A stretch of 64,000 nucleotides of DNA from Oceanospirillum sp048268485 (GTDB taxonomy: Bacteria > Pseudomonadota > Gammaproteobacteria > Pseudomonadales > Halomonadaceae). The DNA lies in assembly GCA_048268485.1 (NCBI GenBank), contig JBLWVL010000001.1, forward strand, positions 1 to 64,000. The letters are read 5' to 3'. This document shows positions 1-6,108 of this stretch, one piece after another (within the stretch, counting starts at the first letter, position 1; every line of letters begins with the position of its first letter). The notes below the pieces were generated by a model that did no database searches, had not been told where the DNA came from, and saw only the letters and a program-made list of their open reading frames with translations. The translations under genes were made by a program, and so were the position numbers.

Positions 1-235
1 CTGAGTTTCGATCCACGCGCCTGCGTGAGGCGCGACACAACCCTGCAGACGCATGGCCGATTATTGTTGAGTTTCGATCCACGCGCCTGCGTGAGGCGCG
101 ACGCCATGTGAGTTTTGGACTGGCGAATCTCCATGCCGTTTCGATCCACGCGCCTGCGTGAGGCGCGACCCTGGTAATATCCGCCATCTGGAAACGCATC
201 ATTGTTTCGATCCACGCGCCTGCGTGAGGCGCGAC
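1..235 (-). CRISPR. Type I-C CRISPR array, leader-proximal end (partial)
   Basis: Four identical 32-bp repeats lie at 5-36, 71-102, 138-169 and 204-235, separated by spacers of 34, 35 and 34 nt (37-70, 103-137, 170-203). The repeat has a 6-bp hairpin stem (CGCGCC/GGCGCG) and, on the minus strand, ends in GGATCGAAAC, as is typical of type I-C repeats. The crRNA sense is therefore the minus strand, the same as the cas genes, and the newest spacer is 170-203 next to the leader. The repeats are perfect, so the leader end looks active. The array continues past the left edge; its total spacer number is unknown. Confidence 0.98.
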
Positions 236-414
236 CGTTTAAGTGTAACTTGTTAAAGAGCAAGGGAAAATAACTGTGTTTGCGCTAATGGTATTAGCCT
301 GTCTAAAGAAACTGTTTGGAATTTCAAACCCTTTTTAGAAAGTCCTATAATAACAATAGGTTATAGCTGCGCTAACCTTTATGGGATTGTATGGGAGCCA
401 GAGGTTAGCGATTT
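236..414 (-). promoter_or_regulatory. CRISPR leader
   Basis: This AT-rich 179-bp non-coding stretch lies between the cas2 stop and the first repeat, where a type I-C leader is expected. It contains an 8-bp inverted repeat (CGCTAACC at 370-377 with GGTTAGCG at 403-410), a CCTAT/ATAGG inverted repeat around 344-360, and GCTAAT/ATTAGC around 284-298. These could be adaptation or promoter elements; none has a U-tract that would mark a terminator. I cannot place the array promoter confidently. Confidence 0.75.
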
Positions 415-708
415 TCAGATGATTAAAACACTGGTATGAGGATCGGTAACGAGTTTGGCACCGTGATGCTCAACTTTTTCTCTGCCCTTTTTACCGAGGT
501 GGTAGAAACGCAGGCTATCCTGTGTGGGGTCAAAAAGGTCCAGTAGTTTCGCTTTTAGTGTCACATACTGCGCTGGAGTTAGCTCGCATTCAAAAACAGA
601 GTTTTGCACTCGAGTGCCATAATCAAGGCAGGCTTTTGCGATATTTCTTAGACGCTTGGTGCCTGCCGGTGTGATAACACTTACATCATAGGTGATCAGT
701 ATTAGCAT
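415..708 (-). CDS. cas2: CRISPR-associated endoribonuclease/adaptation protein Cas2
   Basis: This 97-aa protein begins MLILITYDVS, the beta1 strand with the conserved Asp of the Cas2 ferredoxin fold, and ends in a hydrophobic strand. Cas2 forms the Cas1-Cas2 integrase that inserts new spacers. The reading frame stays open upstream to 807 through a TTG, but the start at 708 gives the family's usual length (about 96 aa) and lies just 10 bp after the cas1 stop. It is the last gene of the cas operon and abuts the leader. Confidence 0.95.
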   Translation of the reverse strand: MLILITYDVSVITPAGTKRLRNIAKACLDYGTRVQNSVFECELTPAQYVTLKAKLLDLFDPTQDSLRFYHLGKKGREKVEHHGAKLVTDPHTSVLII

Positions 709-718
709 AGTAACTTCT

Positions 719-1735
719 TTATTTGATAATCCAAGGTGTATAGAAAGCGATGTCTCCACGGATATGTCGGGCCAGCAGTAGAGCCTGGCAATGCGGCAGC
801 AAGCCAATGGGTATCTTCTCTTTCAGATAGGGGTGCAGAAGCTCCTCTCGTTTCTTTTCCTGATAGTGCATCAGGAATGTCTTCCGGCCTTCGTCGCTTA
901 GTCGTACCGCTCCACTGGCTTCCTGTACAAAGTCCTTGGGTTTTAGTTGTTGCCTATTGATGAGTGTTAGTACCAAACGATCGGCCCAACCAGCCCGAAA
1001 CTCTTCGATCAGGTCTAGAGCTAAACCTGGTCTTCCGGGGCGGTCTTGATGTAGAAAGCCAACATAGGGATCCAGCCCTATACCTTGTAAAGCAGAAACA
1101 CAATCCTGTGTGATCATGGTATAGGCGAAAGAGAGTAGAGCATTCACTGGGTCGGTGGGAGGTCTTCTGATCCTTCCGTTAAATCGAAAGCCTTTTGCAC
1201 GTATGCGCGATTGCAGGGTACTGAAATAAGTATTGGCGGCATCGCCTTCCATTCCCATGAGGTTTTCTAAGCCGGTTGCTTGTTTTACGTGACGCAGGCT
1301 GCCAGCCAGTTTTGCCACAGCCTGTTTCAGCTCCGGATGTTCGCCGTGATTCCGGATATCCCGTTGTAAGGTCTTGCGGCAGTTGGCAATTTTGGCTGCA
1401 ATCATCAACCGAGAGATGGCGAGAGGTTTCTCTCTGTCATCGGCCCATCGATACTGGGTGCGGCGTAGCAGTACGTTGCCGTTTTCTGGTCCTTGCACCC
1501 TTGCTAGGAATCGACCGTAATCGGTGTAAAAACTCAGCCCAATACCCTGCTCTGATAGGTAACCCATCAAAAAGGGGGATACCGAAACACGACCAAAACA
1601 ATGAACCGCTTCCAATGCCAGTGAGGGAAATTGCGCTAATTTTTTATTCCCTTGCTTGAGAACTAGGGTTTCCCGCTCTTTATGCAGATAGGTTTCCTGT
1701 TTGGTGATATACAGCGTATTGAGGAGCTTTTTCAT
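719..1735 (-). CDS. cas1: CRISPR-associated endonuclease Cas1 (type I-C)
   Basis: The protein has 338 aa, the normal length for type I-C Cas1. The metal-binding catalytic residues of the integrase can be placed at Glu163 (GMEGD), His229 (GFLHQ) and Asp241 (ALDLIEEF). It catalyses insertion of spacers at the leader-proximal repeat together with Cas2. Its ATG overlaps the cas4 stop by 4 bp (ATGA), which suggests translational coupling in the adaptation block cas4-cas1-cas2. No residue looks lost, so adaptation should be functional. Confidence 0.97.
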   Translation of the reverse strand: MKKLLNTLYITKQETYLHKERETLVLKQGNKKLAQFPSLALEAVHCFGRVSVSPFLMGYLSEQGIGLSFYTDYGRFLARVQGPENGNVLLRRTQYRWADDREKPLAISRLMIAAKIANCRKTLQRDIRNHGEHPELKQAVAKLAGSLRHVKQATGLENLMGMEGDAANTYFSTLQSRIRAKGFRFNGRIRRPPTDPVNALLSFAYTMITQDCVSALQGIGLDPYVGFLHQDRPGRPGLALDLIEEFRAGWADRLVLTLINRQQLKPKDFVQEASGAVRLSDEGRKTFLMHYQEKKREELLHPYLKEKIPIGLLPHCQALLLARHIRGDIAFYTPWIIK

Positions 1736-2355
1736 ATGTCGAATAGTTCTTGGATATAGATTTTTGAGTGGTCGTTGCGAAGAATATTAGGTTGACACTC
1801 TTCGGCTAGAGAGCACCCACGACAGCGTTTCTTCTGGTCTGTTGGAGCCGGCGTGATGCCTGAGGCAAGAATAGTTTTAGCATTGCTGATAGCTGTCAGT
1901 GTTTTACGCCGTAGCGAATCATTAAGGACAACCGCTTCCCTGTGTCGGGTTTCCCAGTACCAGAGCGCGCCTTGTGTGATCGAGGTATTGCGCATCTCTT
2001 CCAGGCAGAGTGCTTGAGCGCATAACTGAAGTCTGTCCCAGTCCTGCACCTTGGGTTTGCCGCGTTTGTATTCCACCGGAATCAGTTGTGGCGGTTGTTG
2101 GCTGCTGTCGATTTCGAGCAGATCCATTTTTCCGCTCAGGCCCAGCTTCTGGCTATTGATCAATACAGAGCGTTCGTAGCGAATATTGCCGCGCTGTTCG
2201 GGTTCACCGCCGTCGACCCGGTGATGCAGCAACAAACCTTCGGCGGTGAAGCGGTTATCGGCCCACGCCTGTTCGAGATGGATCAGGGCGAACTGGCGCG
2301 GGCAGTAGGCGTAATGTTGAATCGCCGAGATGGCGAGGGTCTGGTTGTCGTCCAT
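1732..2355 (-). CDS. cas4: CRISPR-associated exonuclease Cas4
   Basis: This 207-aa protein of the PD-(D/E)XK Cas4 family trims prespacers and helps choose the correct PAM and orientation during adaptation. The iron-sulfur cluster cysteines are visible at Cys18 (YCPRQ) and Cys178, Cys181, Cys187 (CRGC...EC). The nuclease core appears as GKMD (75-78) and VEYKRGK (94-100). A 29-bp gap separates it from cas7, and it overlaps cas1 by 4 bp. Confidence 0.95.
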   Translation of the reverse strand: MDDNQTLAISAIQHYAYCPRQFALIHLEQAWADNRFTAEGLLLHHRVDGGEPEQRGNIRYERSVLINSQKLGLSGKMDLLEIDSSQQPPQLIPVEYKRGKPKVQDWDRLQLCAQALCLEEMRNTSITQGALWYWETRHREAVVLNDSLRRKTLTAISNAKTILASGITPAPTDQKKRCRGCSLAEECQPNILRNDHSKIYIQELFDI

Positions 2356-2384
2356 GACACAAACTCCTTTGACTAACCGACGAG

Positions 2385-3254
2385 TTAGATCAGGGCTTCA
2401 ACGCTGACGCCATTCGGCACCTTCTCGCTATCCAGCTTGATCTGATAATCCGAAAAGGACTGCGCCGGACTGCCGGATTCTCCATTCACACGTTCAACAC
2501 TGATGGTCTCAAACAACTTGTGTGCCGGTGCATTGCCCATGGCGTTATCATGCTTGAACACATAGAGCTGGCGAGCACTCATTTCACCACGGGCGGCGGA
2601 ACGATCGTGTTCAAAGGCGTTAATCAGGGATTGCCACAACAGTTGCAAGTCATCGTCGGAGAAGCCGGTTTTCTCGGCCAGCTTGGCGGAGATATACCCG
2701 TGAACCCGATACAAGCCGTAAGGCACGATATGCTTACGGCCCATGGTGCGTTCTTTTTCGAGGTCTTTTTCGTTGGTTACGGCCATGCGGGTGATAGAAA
2801 TTTCCAGCGGTACTATCGGGTCTTCGGATTTGGCGAAGGCGATCTGGATCGGCCCACGCACCTGTCCGGCGTTCACTTCGGTGGTCATCACCGCACCAAA
2901 GGCACGGACATCGAAGTAGTTTTTACACATCCACTGGGTCAGTTCCTGCGCCTGCTTCTGCTCTTTTGGCAGCTTTTTGGCCACAGGCTCGATGCCCAAT
3001 GCTTCATAGGCTTTTTTGTGCTGGTTATTCAGCACGGATTTTTCCTGCATGTAGATGTCGTAACCGGCTTCGTCTTCTTTGGCCAAGGCGACAAAATTAC
3101 GGATTTTACGTTTCAGGCAGACATCGGTGACCAGGCCCTGATTGGTCTCTGGGTCAAGGCGCGGCATATTGCCTGCGTCCGGGTCGCCATTGGGGTTGCC
3201 GTTGGTCACGTCAAAAAAGAATACAAATTCGTAGCGGTTGCTGATGGCGGTCAT
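2385..3254 (-). CDS. cas7: Cascade backbone protein Cas7 (Csd2, type I-C)
   Basis: The 289-aa protein carries the Csd2 signature GNPNGDPD near residue 19, shared by Cas7 proteins of the I-B/I-C group. Multiple Cas7 copies coat the crRNA spacer and form the Cascade backbone. Start and stop are coupled to cas8c by TAATG (1-bp overlap). Family assignment and operon position are both unambiguous. Confidence 0.96.
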   Translation of the reverse strand: MTAISNRYEFVFFFDVTNGNPNGDPDAGNMPRLDPETNQGLVTDVCLKRKIRNFVALAKEDEAGYDIYMQEKSVLNNQHKKAYEALGIEPVAKKLPKEQKQAQELTQWMCKNYFDVRAFGAVMTTEVNAGQVRGPIQIAFAKSEDPIVPLEISITRMAVTNEKDLEKERTMGRKHIVPYGLYRVHGYISAKLAEKTGFSDDDLQLLWQSLINAFEHDRSAARGEMSARQLYVFKHDNAMGNAPAHKLFETISVERVNGESGSPAQSFSDYQIKLDSEKVPNGVSVEALI

Positions 3255-5104
3255 TAGGCGTCTCCTTCCGTGGTGTTTTCAGTTTCTGTAGGCTTGGACT
3301 CTTGGGGCTTATGGTATCTCTGATGGTGATAGCCAATAGCAAATTTGACCTGCTCCTCAAGAGGCAAGCTTTTGGCGATTGTCCCATTAAGCTTGTAAAT
3401 TATTTCATCCATCTCTGCTTCAAAATAAAAAGCCAAACCACGTTTCGATTCTTGCTTTTTCATTTTGCTTAGATGGTTACTTGAGTTTCGAAGCAGGGAC
3501 TGAAATACGCTCATGGGAGTAGAAGAGGCACTTCCGTAAAAACGATCCTTAATCGTGCTATTTAAGTCACTATCTGCTGCATTTTTTTGAGCACTTTCCA
3601 AAACGCAGAATAGCCGTCCAAGCAAATAACCTGGTGACGTATTCGTCCGATCCAGTCCCATAAATAACTCCTTGTCATATTCATTTGATTTTTTGATTCG
3701 TAGATTACGAACCAGCACGGCTTTGCAGAGTGCAACGCGCAGGCCGGAGATATCGCCATCAGCGCGAAAGCGCATAATCAGGTTGGCAAGCAGGCTTTGT
3801 GGATAACGCTGACCAGTGAGAATCGCGCGTGCCAGTTCGCCCGCCAGTTGTGGTGAGGCATCATCCTGCTTGGGCTTGGCCCCTTTACGATGCGGCACGG
3901 TCTCGTTGATTAAGCGCCAGATGCTGGGTTCGGTTTTCCACGGCAAAGGCTCCATCAGCATATCCTGATAGTGCTGCGCCAGCCGTTTGGCAAATTGATC
4001 CAGGGTATTGGTTTCCCAGAAGCGCACGGATAAACGGGCTGCATTGGGAGCAAGACCGAGTACGTAGATTTTGGTATCCGGTTTTAAATCCGTGCCGATT
4101 TCTTGCAGCGGACGGCCCTGAGCGATTTGAGCGAAGGCGCTGTTGAGTTTGCTGGTTTCAGCTTTGTCGCTGTCCACTTCAGTTTTCGTGCTGTCTTGCC
4201 GGGGTGCAGGCGAACCGGAGAATAATCCGGCAAGCAGATTTTCACTGGCCTGTGCTTGCTCTTCGGTGTCGGCTTCAGCCCAGAAAACGACGGTAGTGTC
4301 GCCAATGTTTACTCTCTGACGGTTTTTTTCATCGCGCCGCAGTAAATGATTCAATGCTGTGCCATAGGCAAATGCAGCCCGATCAGAGACAGGAGCATTC
4401 ATCCCCTGTTTTTTACCATGCGACGTAAACGCGTCCAGATTGAAAGAGACCAGAGAAGCACCAGAAGACTGGGCTCCATTAACCCCTTTGATAGATGGAT
4501 GCAAAGCCACAGGGGGTGCTAACTTACCGGTCACCAGGCACATTTGCTCATCACCACGATTCCCGACTAATTGCTTGGCTCTGATCGCTTTCGCCGCTGC
4601 TCGCTCATGAACGAAGCCTTGTTCACCATCCAGGCGAAACACCAGGTTGGTATCCAGCATCTCATCATTAATCAGTGGATTACGAGGGGCTTGCTGTGGA
4701 TTCCAGTTATCCAGAAATGCCAGCACAGCTTGCAAACCTTTGTCGTCGTTCTCACCGATCCATTCATGGTGATATGCCTTGAAGGCGTCGAAAGTTTTTT
4801 CTGTTCTAGCCAGTTCTTTTTCTGTGGTTCCCGTAGTAAGCCCCAGCACATAGCCGGTTTTATCCCACAAAAAGCAGGGTGATATATTCACTGCTCTTTT
4901 AGGAGGTTGGGGAACCAGATACATCGACGGTCTTGGTTTTTTAGCGCTGGTATCCCTGAGATCCACCACATCCACCAGCTCACCTTCAGGGCTGATCACC
5001 AGTGCGTAACTGATTTTTTCCTGGCTGAAGCCGTAGGGCGAAATATCGGGGTTACCCTGCTCCGTCAGTCGATCGTAGTAATTATTCAGTGCCGTCAGGA
5101 TCAT
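3254..5104 (-). CDS. cas8c: Cascade large subunit Cas8c (Csd1)
   Basis: This 616-aa Csd1-family protein is the signature gene of subtype I-C. The large subunit reads the PAM (TTC in known I-C systems) and recruits Cas3; in I-C an internal start within cas8c often supplies the small subunit Cas11c. An in-frame internal initiation for such a product is plausible in the last third, but I did not identify a specific site. Its ATG overlaps the cas5 stop by 4 bp, and it is coupled to cas7 by TAATG. Confidence 0.95.
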   Translation of the reverse strand: MILTALNNYYDRLTEQGNPDISPYGFSQEKISYALVISPEGELVDVVDLRDTSAKKPRPSMYLVPQPPKRAVNISPCFLWDKTGYVLGLTTGTTEKELARTEKTFDAFKAYHHEWIGENDDKGLQAVLAFLDNWNPQQAPRNPLINDEMLDTNLVFRLDGEQGFVHERAAAKAIRAKQLVGNRGDEQMCLVTGKLAPPVALHPSIKGVNGAQSSGASLVSFNLDAFTSHGKKQGMNAPVSDRAAFAYGTALNHLLRRDEKNRQRVNIGDTTVVFWAEADTEEQAQASENLLAGLFSGSPAPRQDSTKTEVDSDKAETSKLNSAFAQIAQGRPLQEIGTDLKPDTKIYVLGLAPNAARLSVRFWETNTLDQFAKRLAQHYQDMLMEPLPWKTEPSIWRLINETVPHRKGAKPKQDDASPQLAGELARAILTGQRYPQSLLANLIMRFRADGDISGLRVALCKAVLVRNLRIKKSNEYDKELFMGLDRTNTSPGYLLGRLFCVLESAQKNAADSDLNSTIKDRFYGSASSTPMSVFQSLLRNSSNHLSKMKKQESKRGLAFYFEAEMDEIIYKLNGTIAKSLPLEEQVKFAIGYHHQRYHKPQESKPTETENTTEGDA

Positions 5105-5775
5105 GCCTTGATCTCCTCGGCCTTGAAGGGTGGCACTTCGATCAGGCCGTTTTTCATCTCGGCGCGGAAGTAATGCGGGGTCACTTCCTTGCCAAAATCA
5201 AAATCGTGTAGCATCCAGCCTAGGTCTTTTTCCCCGTGCAGGGCTTCGTCCAGTTCAGGGATCTGGGCGTCATCTTCAACCAGTTCAAAGTTGGCCGGAA
5301 ACTCGCGAACCCCAAGGCAAGGGGCGTGAAAGAACTGTCCTTTACGCGCGCGGCGATTAAAAATATCCAGGTGTTTACCTTCGCTTTCAGCCTTGTCGGC
5401 TCTGGCTGTCAGAGTGAAATGAGCCTCGATCACATAAGCGACATCGCGCAGCACAGTAGCAGCGCGCTGCTGGCGATCCTGATCAACGTAACTGACCAGG
5501 CCAGAAGTGTTGCCCGACTTCATGTGTTTTTTTACCGTAGCAGCTGATAGCTTGCCGCCAACCTCATTACGACGAATGGATTCAAAGCGAATCGGTTTAA
5601 GCACCTGAATCCTGTCGATATGCCAGCGAATGGCGGGCTTCCAGTGAATCGCCTCCAGAATACCTCTGGCAGCAGACGGGGTGATCACATCATAGCTGAC
5701 GCGTTCTACTTTCATTTCTGGTCGGGTAAAACAGGCTCGTTCTCCCCAGACCAGCAGCTTGATTCCGTATGCCAT
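5101..5775 (-). CDS. cas5c: Cas5 (Cas5d/Cas5c), crRNA-processing Cascade subunit
   Basis: The 224-aa protein starts MAYGIKLLVWGE and has the RAMP-fold N-terminus with the motif SAARGILEAIHWKP that is typical of I-C Cas5. In subtype I-C, which lacks Cas6, Cas5 cuts the repeat hairpin and leaves a short 5' handle ending GAAAC. I chose 5775 because AGGAGG lies 6 bp upstream; the frame is open to 5853, but that would cross a hairpin. The region just upstream (5776-6107) is the pseudo-repeat module described separately. Confidence 0.95.
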   Translation of the reverse strand: MAYGIKLLVWGERACFTRPEMKVERVSYDVITPSAARGILEAIHWKPAIRWHIDRIQVLKPIRFESIRRNEVGGKLSAATVKKHMKSGNTSGLVSYVDQDRQQRAATVLRDVAYVIEAHFTLTARADKAESEGKHLDIFNRRARKGQFFHAPCLGVREFPANFELVEDDAQIPELDEALHGEKDLGWMLHDFDFGKEVTPHYFRAEMKNGLIEVPPFKAEEIKA

Positions 5776-5802
5776 TGAACCTCCTGTTTTGAAAACTGAA
5801 AT

Positions 5803-5822
5803 AGCCCTCCCAAGGGAGGGCT
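5803..5822 (-). terminator. Terminator-like hairpin at the end of the CreA-like RNA
   Basis: AGCCCTCCC and GGGAGGGCT form a perfect 9-bp stem with a 2-base loop; on the minus strand it is followed by ATTTCAGTTTTC, a weak U-rich stretch. It could terminate the small RNA partly and let some transcription continue into cas5, whose Shine-Dalgarno lies about 20 bp further on. Confidence 0.55.
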
Positions 5823-5859
5823 CAATCACATGTAGTGAGAAGTTTCTATCCACGTGCCT
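5803..5859 (-). ncRNA. CreA/CreR-like crRNA-like guide (degenerate repeat plus pseudo-spacer)
   Basis: On the plus strand 5842-5859 reads GTTTCTATCCACGTGCCT, matching 16 of 18 bases of the end of the CRISPR repeat (GTTTCGATCCACGCGCCT). In crRNA sense this gives a 5' handle ending GGATAGAAAC. The sequence after it (5841 downwards) begins TTCTCACTACATGT, identical to 6095-6108 next to a TTC PAM. The 5' half of the repeat, which would form the processing hairpin, is not conserved. A hairpin at 5803-5822 closes the RNA. Known CreA and CreR RNAs combine a degenerate repeat with a spacer that only partly matches a nearby promoter, so that Cascade binds without cleavage. The assignment rests on the repeat, PAM and seed match together; expression is not shown. 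Confidence 0.78.
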
Positions 5860-6034
5860 TGAATAACAGTTGGATCAGATCTCCCAAATCCGAATATCCA
5901 AATGCACATAGCAAAGCGACGACTGTCGATACAAGTGCAGTCCCTCCCTGTAGCTGCACTCGAGTTGCTTGCGGGCCTCGCCCTATTTTCAATGAAAGTA
6001 AAAACCAAGGATCAGGTTTTTCTTGGCGGGACAT
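5846..6034 (-). CDS. 62-aa small hydrophobic protein, candidate CreT-type toxin
   Basis: The ORF begins MSRQEKPDPW and has AGAGGAA as a Shine-Dalgarno about 6 bp upstream of the ATG at 6034; an in-frame ATG at 6073 would lie upstream of the predicted transcription start. Residues about 32-46 (ALVSTVVALLCAF) form one hydrophobic segment, followed by an amphipathic end and a basic tail (KARG). The TAG stop lies inside the degenerate repeat: the repeat's GATCGAAAC has become GATAGAAAC. Codons that are uncommon in the neighbouring genes (ATA, GGG, CGA twice, CTA twice, GGA four times) are frequent. I recognise no family. Its position between a Cascade target and a crRNA-like RNA is that of creT in CreTA modules. 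The toxin role is inference; it could also be a leader ORF or an unrelated cas accessory protein. Confidence 0.6.
   Translation of the reverse strand: MSRQEKPDPWFLLSLKIGRGPQATRVQLQGGTALVSTVVALLCAFGYSDLGDLIQLLFKARG
5860..5887 (-). promoter_or_regulatory. Candidate promoter of the CreA-like RNA
   Basis: On the minus strand TTGGGA (5882-5887), a 16-bp spacer and TATTCA (5860-5865) form a weak sigma70-like pair inside the end of the small ORF. It would start RNA near 5853-5855, right at the beginning of the crRNA-like 5' handle. This would explain why the repeat's hairpin half could be lost. Both hexamers match the consensus only partly. Confidence 0.35.
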
Positions 6035-6061
6035 AGCTATTCCTCTTGCATCGACGATCAC

Positions 6062-6090
6062 AAGATATCTCATTACTAGTTCGTTTTCAA
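6062..6090 (-). promoter_or_regulatory. Promoter of the 62-aa ORF (possibly also cas5-cas8c-cas7)
   Basis: On the minus strand TTGAAA (6085-6090), a 17-bp spacer and TATCTT (6062-6067) form a good sigma70-like promoter, with a start expected near 6055, about 20 nt before the ATG at 6034. The -35 hexamer lies 1 bp from the TTC PAM of the Cascade target at 6092-6108, so bound Cascade would exclude RNA polymerase. Confidence 0.6.
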
Positions 6091-6091
6091 C

Positions 6092-6108
6092 TTCTTCTCA
6101 CTACATGT
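6092..6108 (+). promoter_or_regulatory. Predicted Cascade operator: TTC PAM plus 14-nt protospacer seed
   Basis: The plus strand reads TTC (6092-6094), the type I-C PAM, followed directly by TTCTCACTACATGT (6095-6108), identical to the first 14 nt of the pseudo-spacer encoded at 5841-5828. Beyond position 14 the match breaks down, as expected for a site that recruits Cascade without licensing Cas3 cleavage. The site overlaps the first base of the cas3 stop codon (6108-6110) and abuts the -35 of the next promoter. Confidence 0.7.

Noticed and set aside
1..235. Self-targeting array spacers
   Set aside because: The three complete spacers have no more than about 10-nt chance matches in the window.
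2520..3257. 245-codon plus-strand ORF opposite cas7
   Set aside because: It is a shadow of cas7, His/Phe/Gly-rich with no recognisable domain or ribosome binding site.
5828..6108. A 281-bp mobile cassette or MITE bounded by 15-bp terminal inverted repeats
   Set aside because: The inverted repeats are better explained as pseudo-spacer and protospacer: one copy follows a degenerate CRISPR repeat, the other follows a TTC PAM. No target-site duplication is visible.
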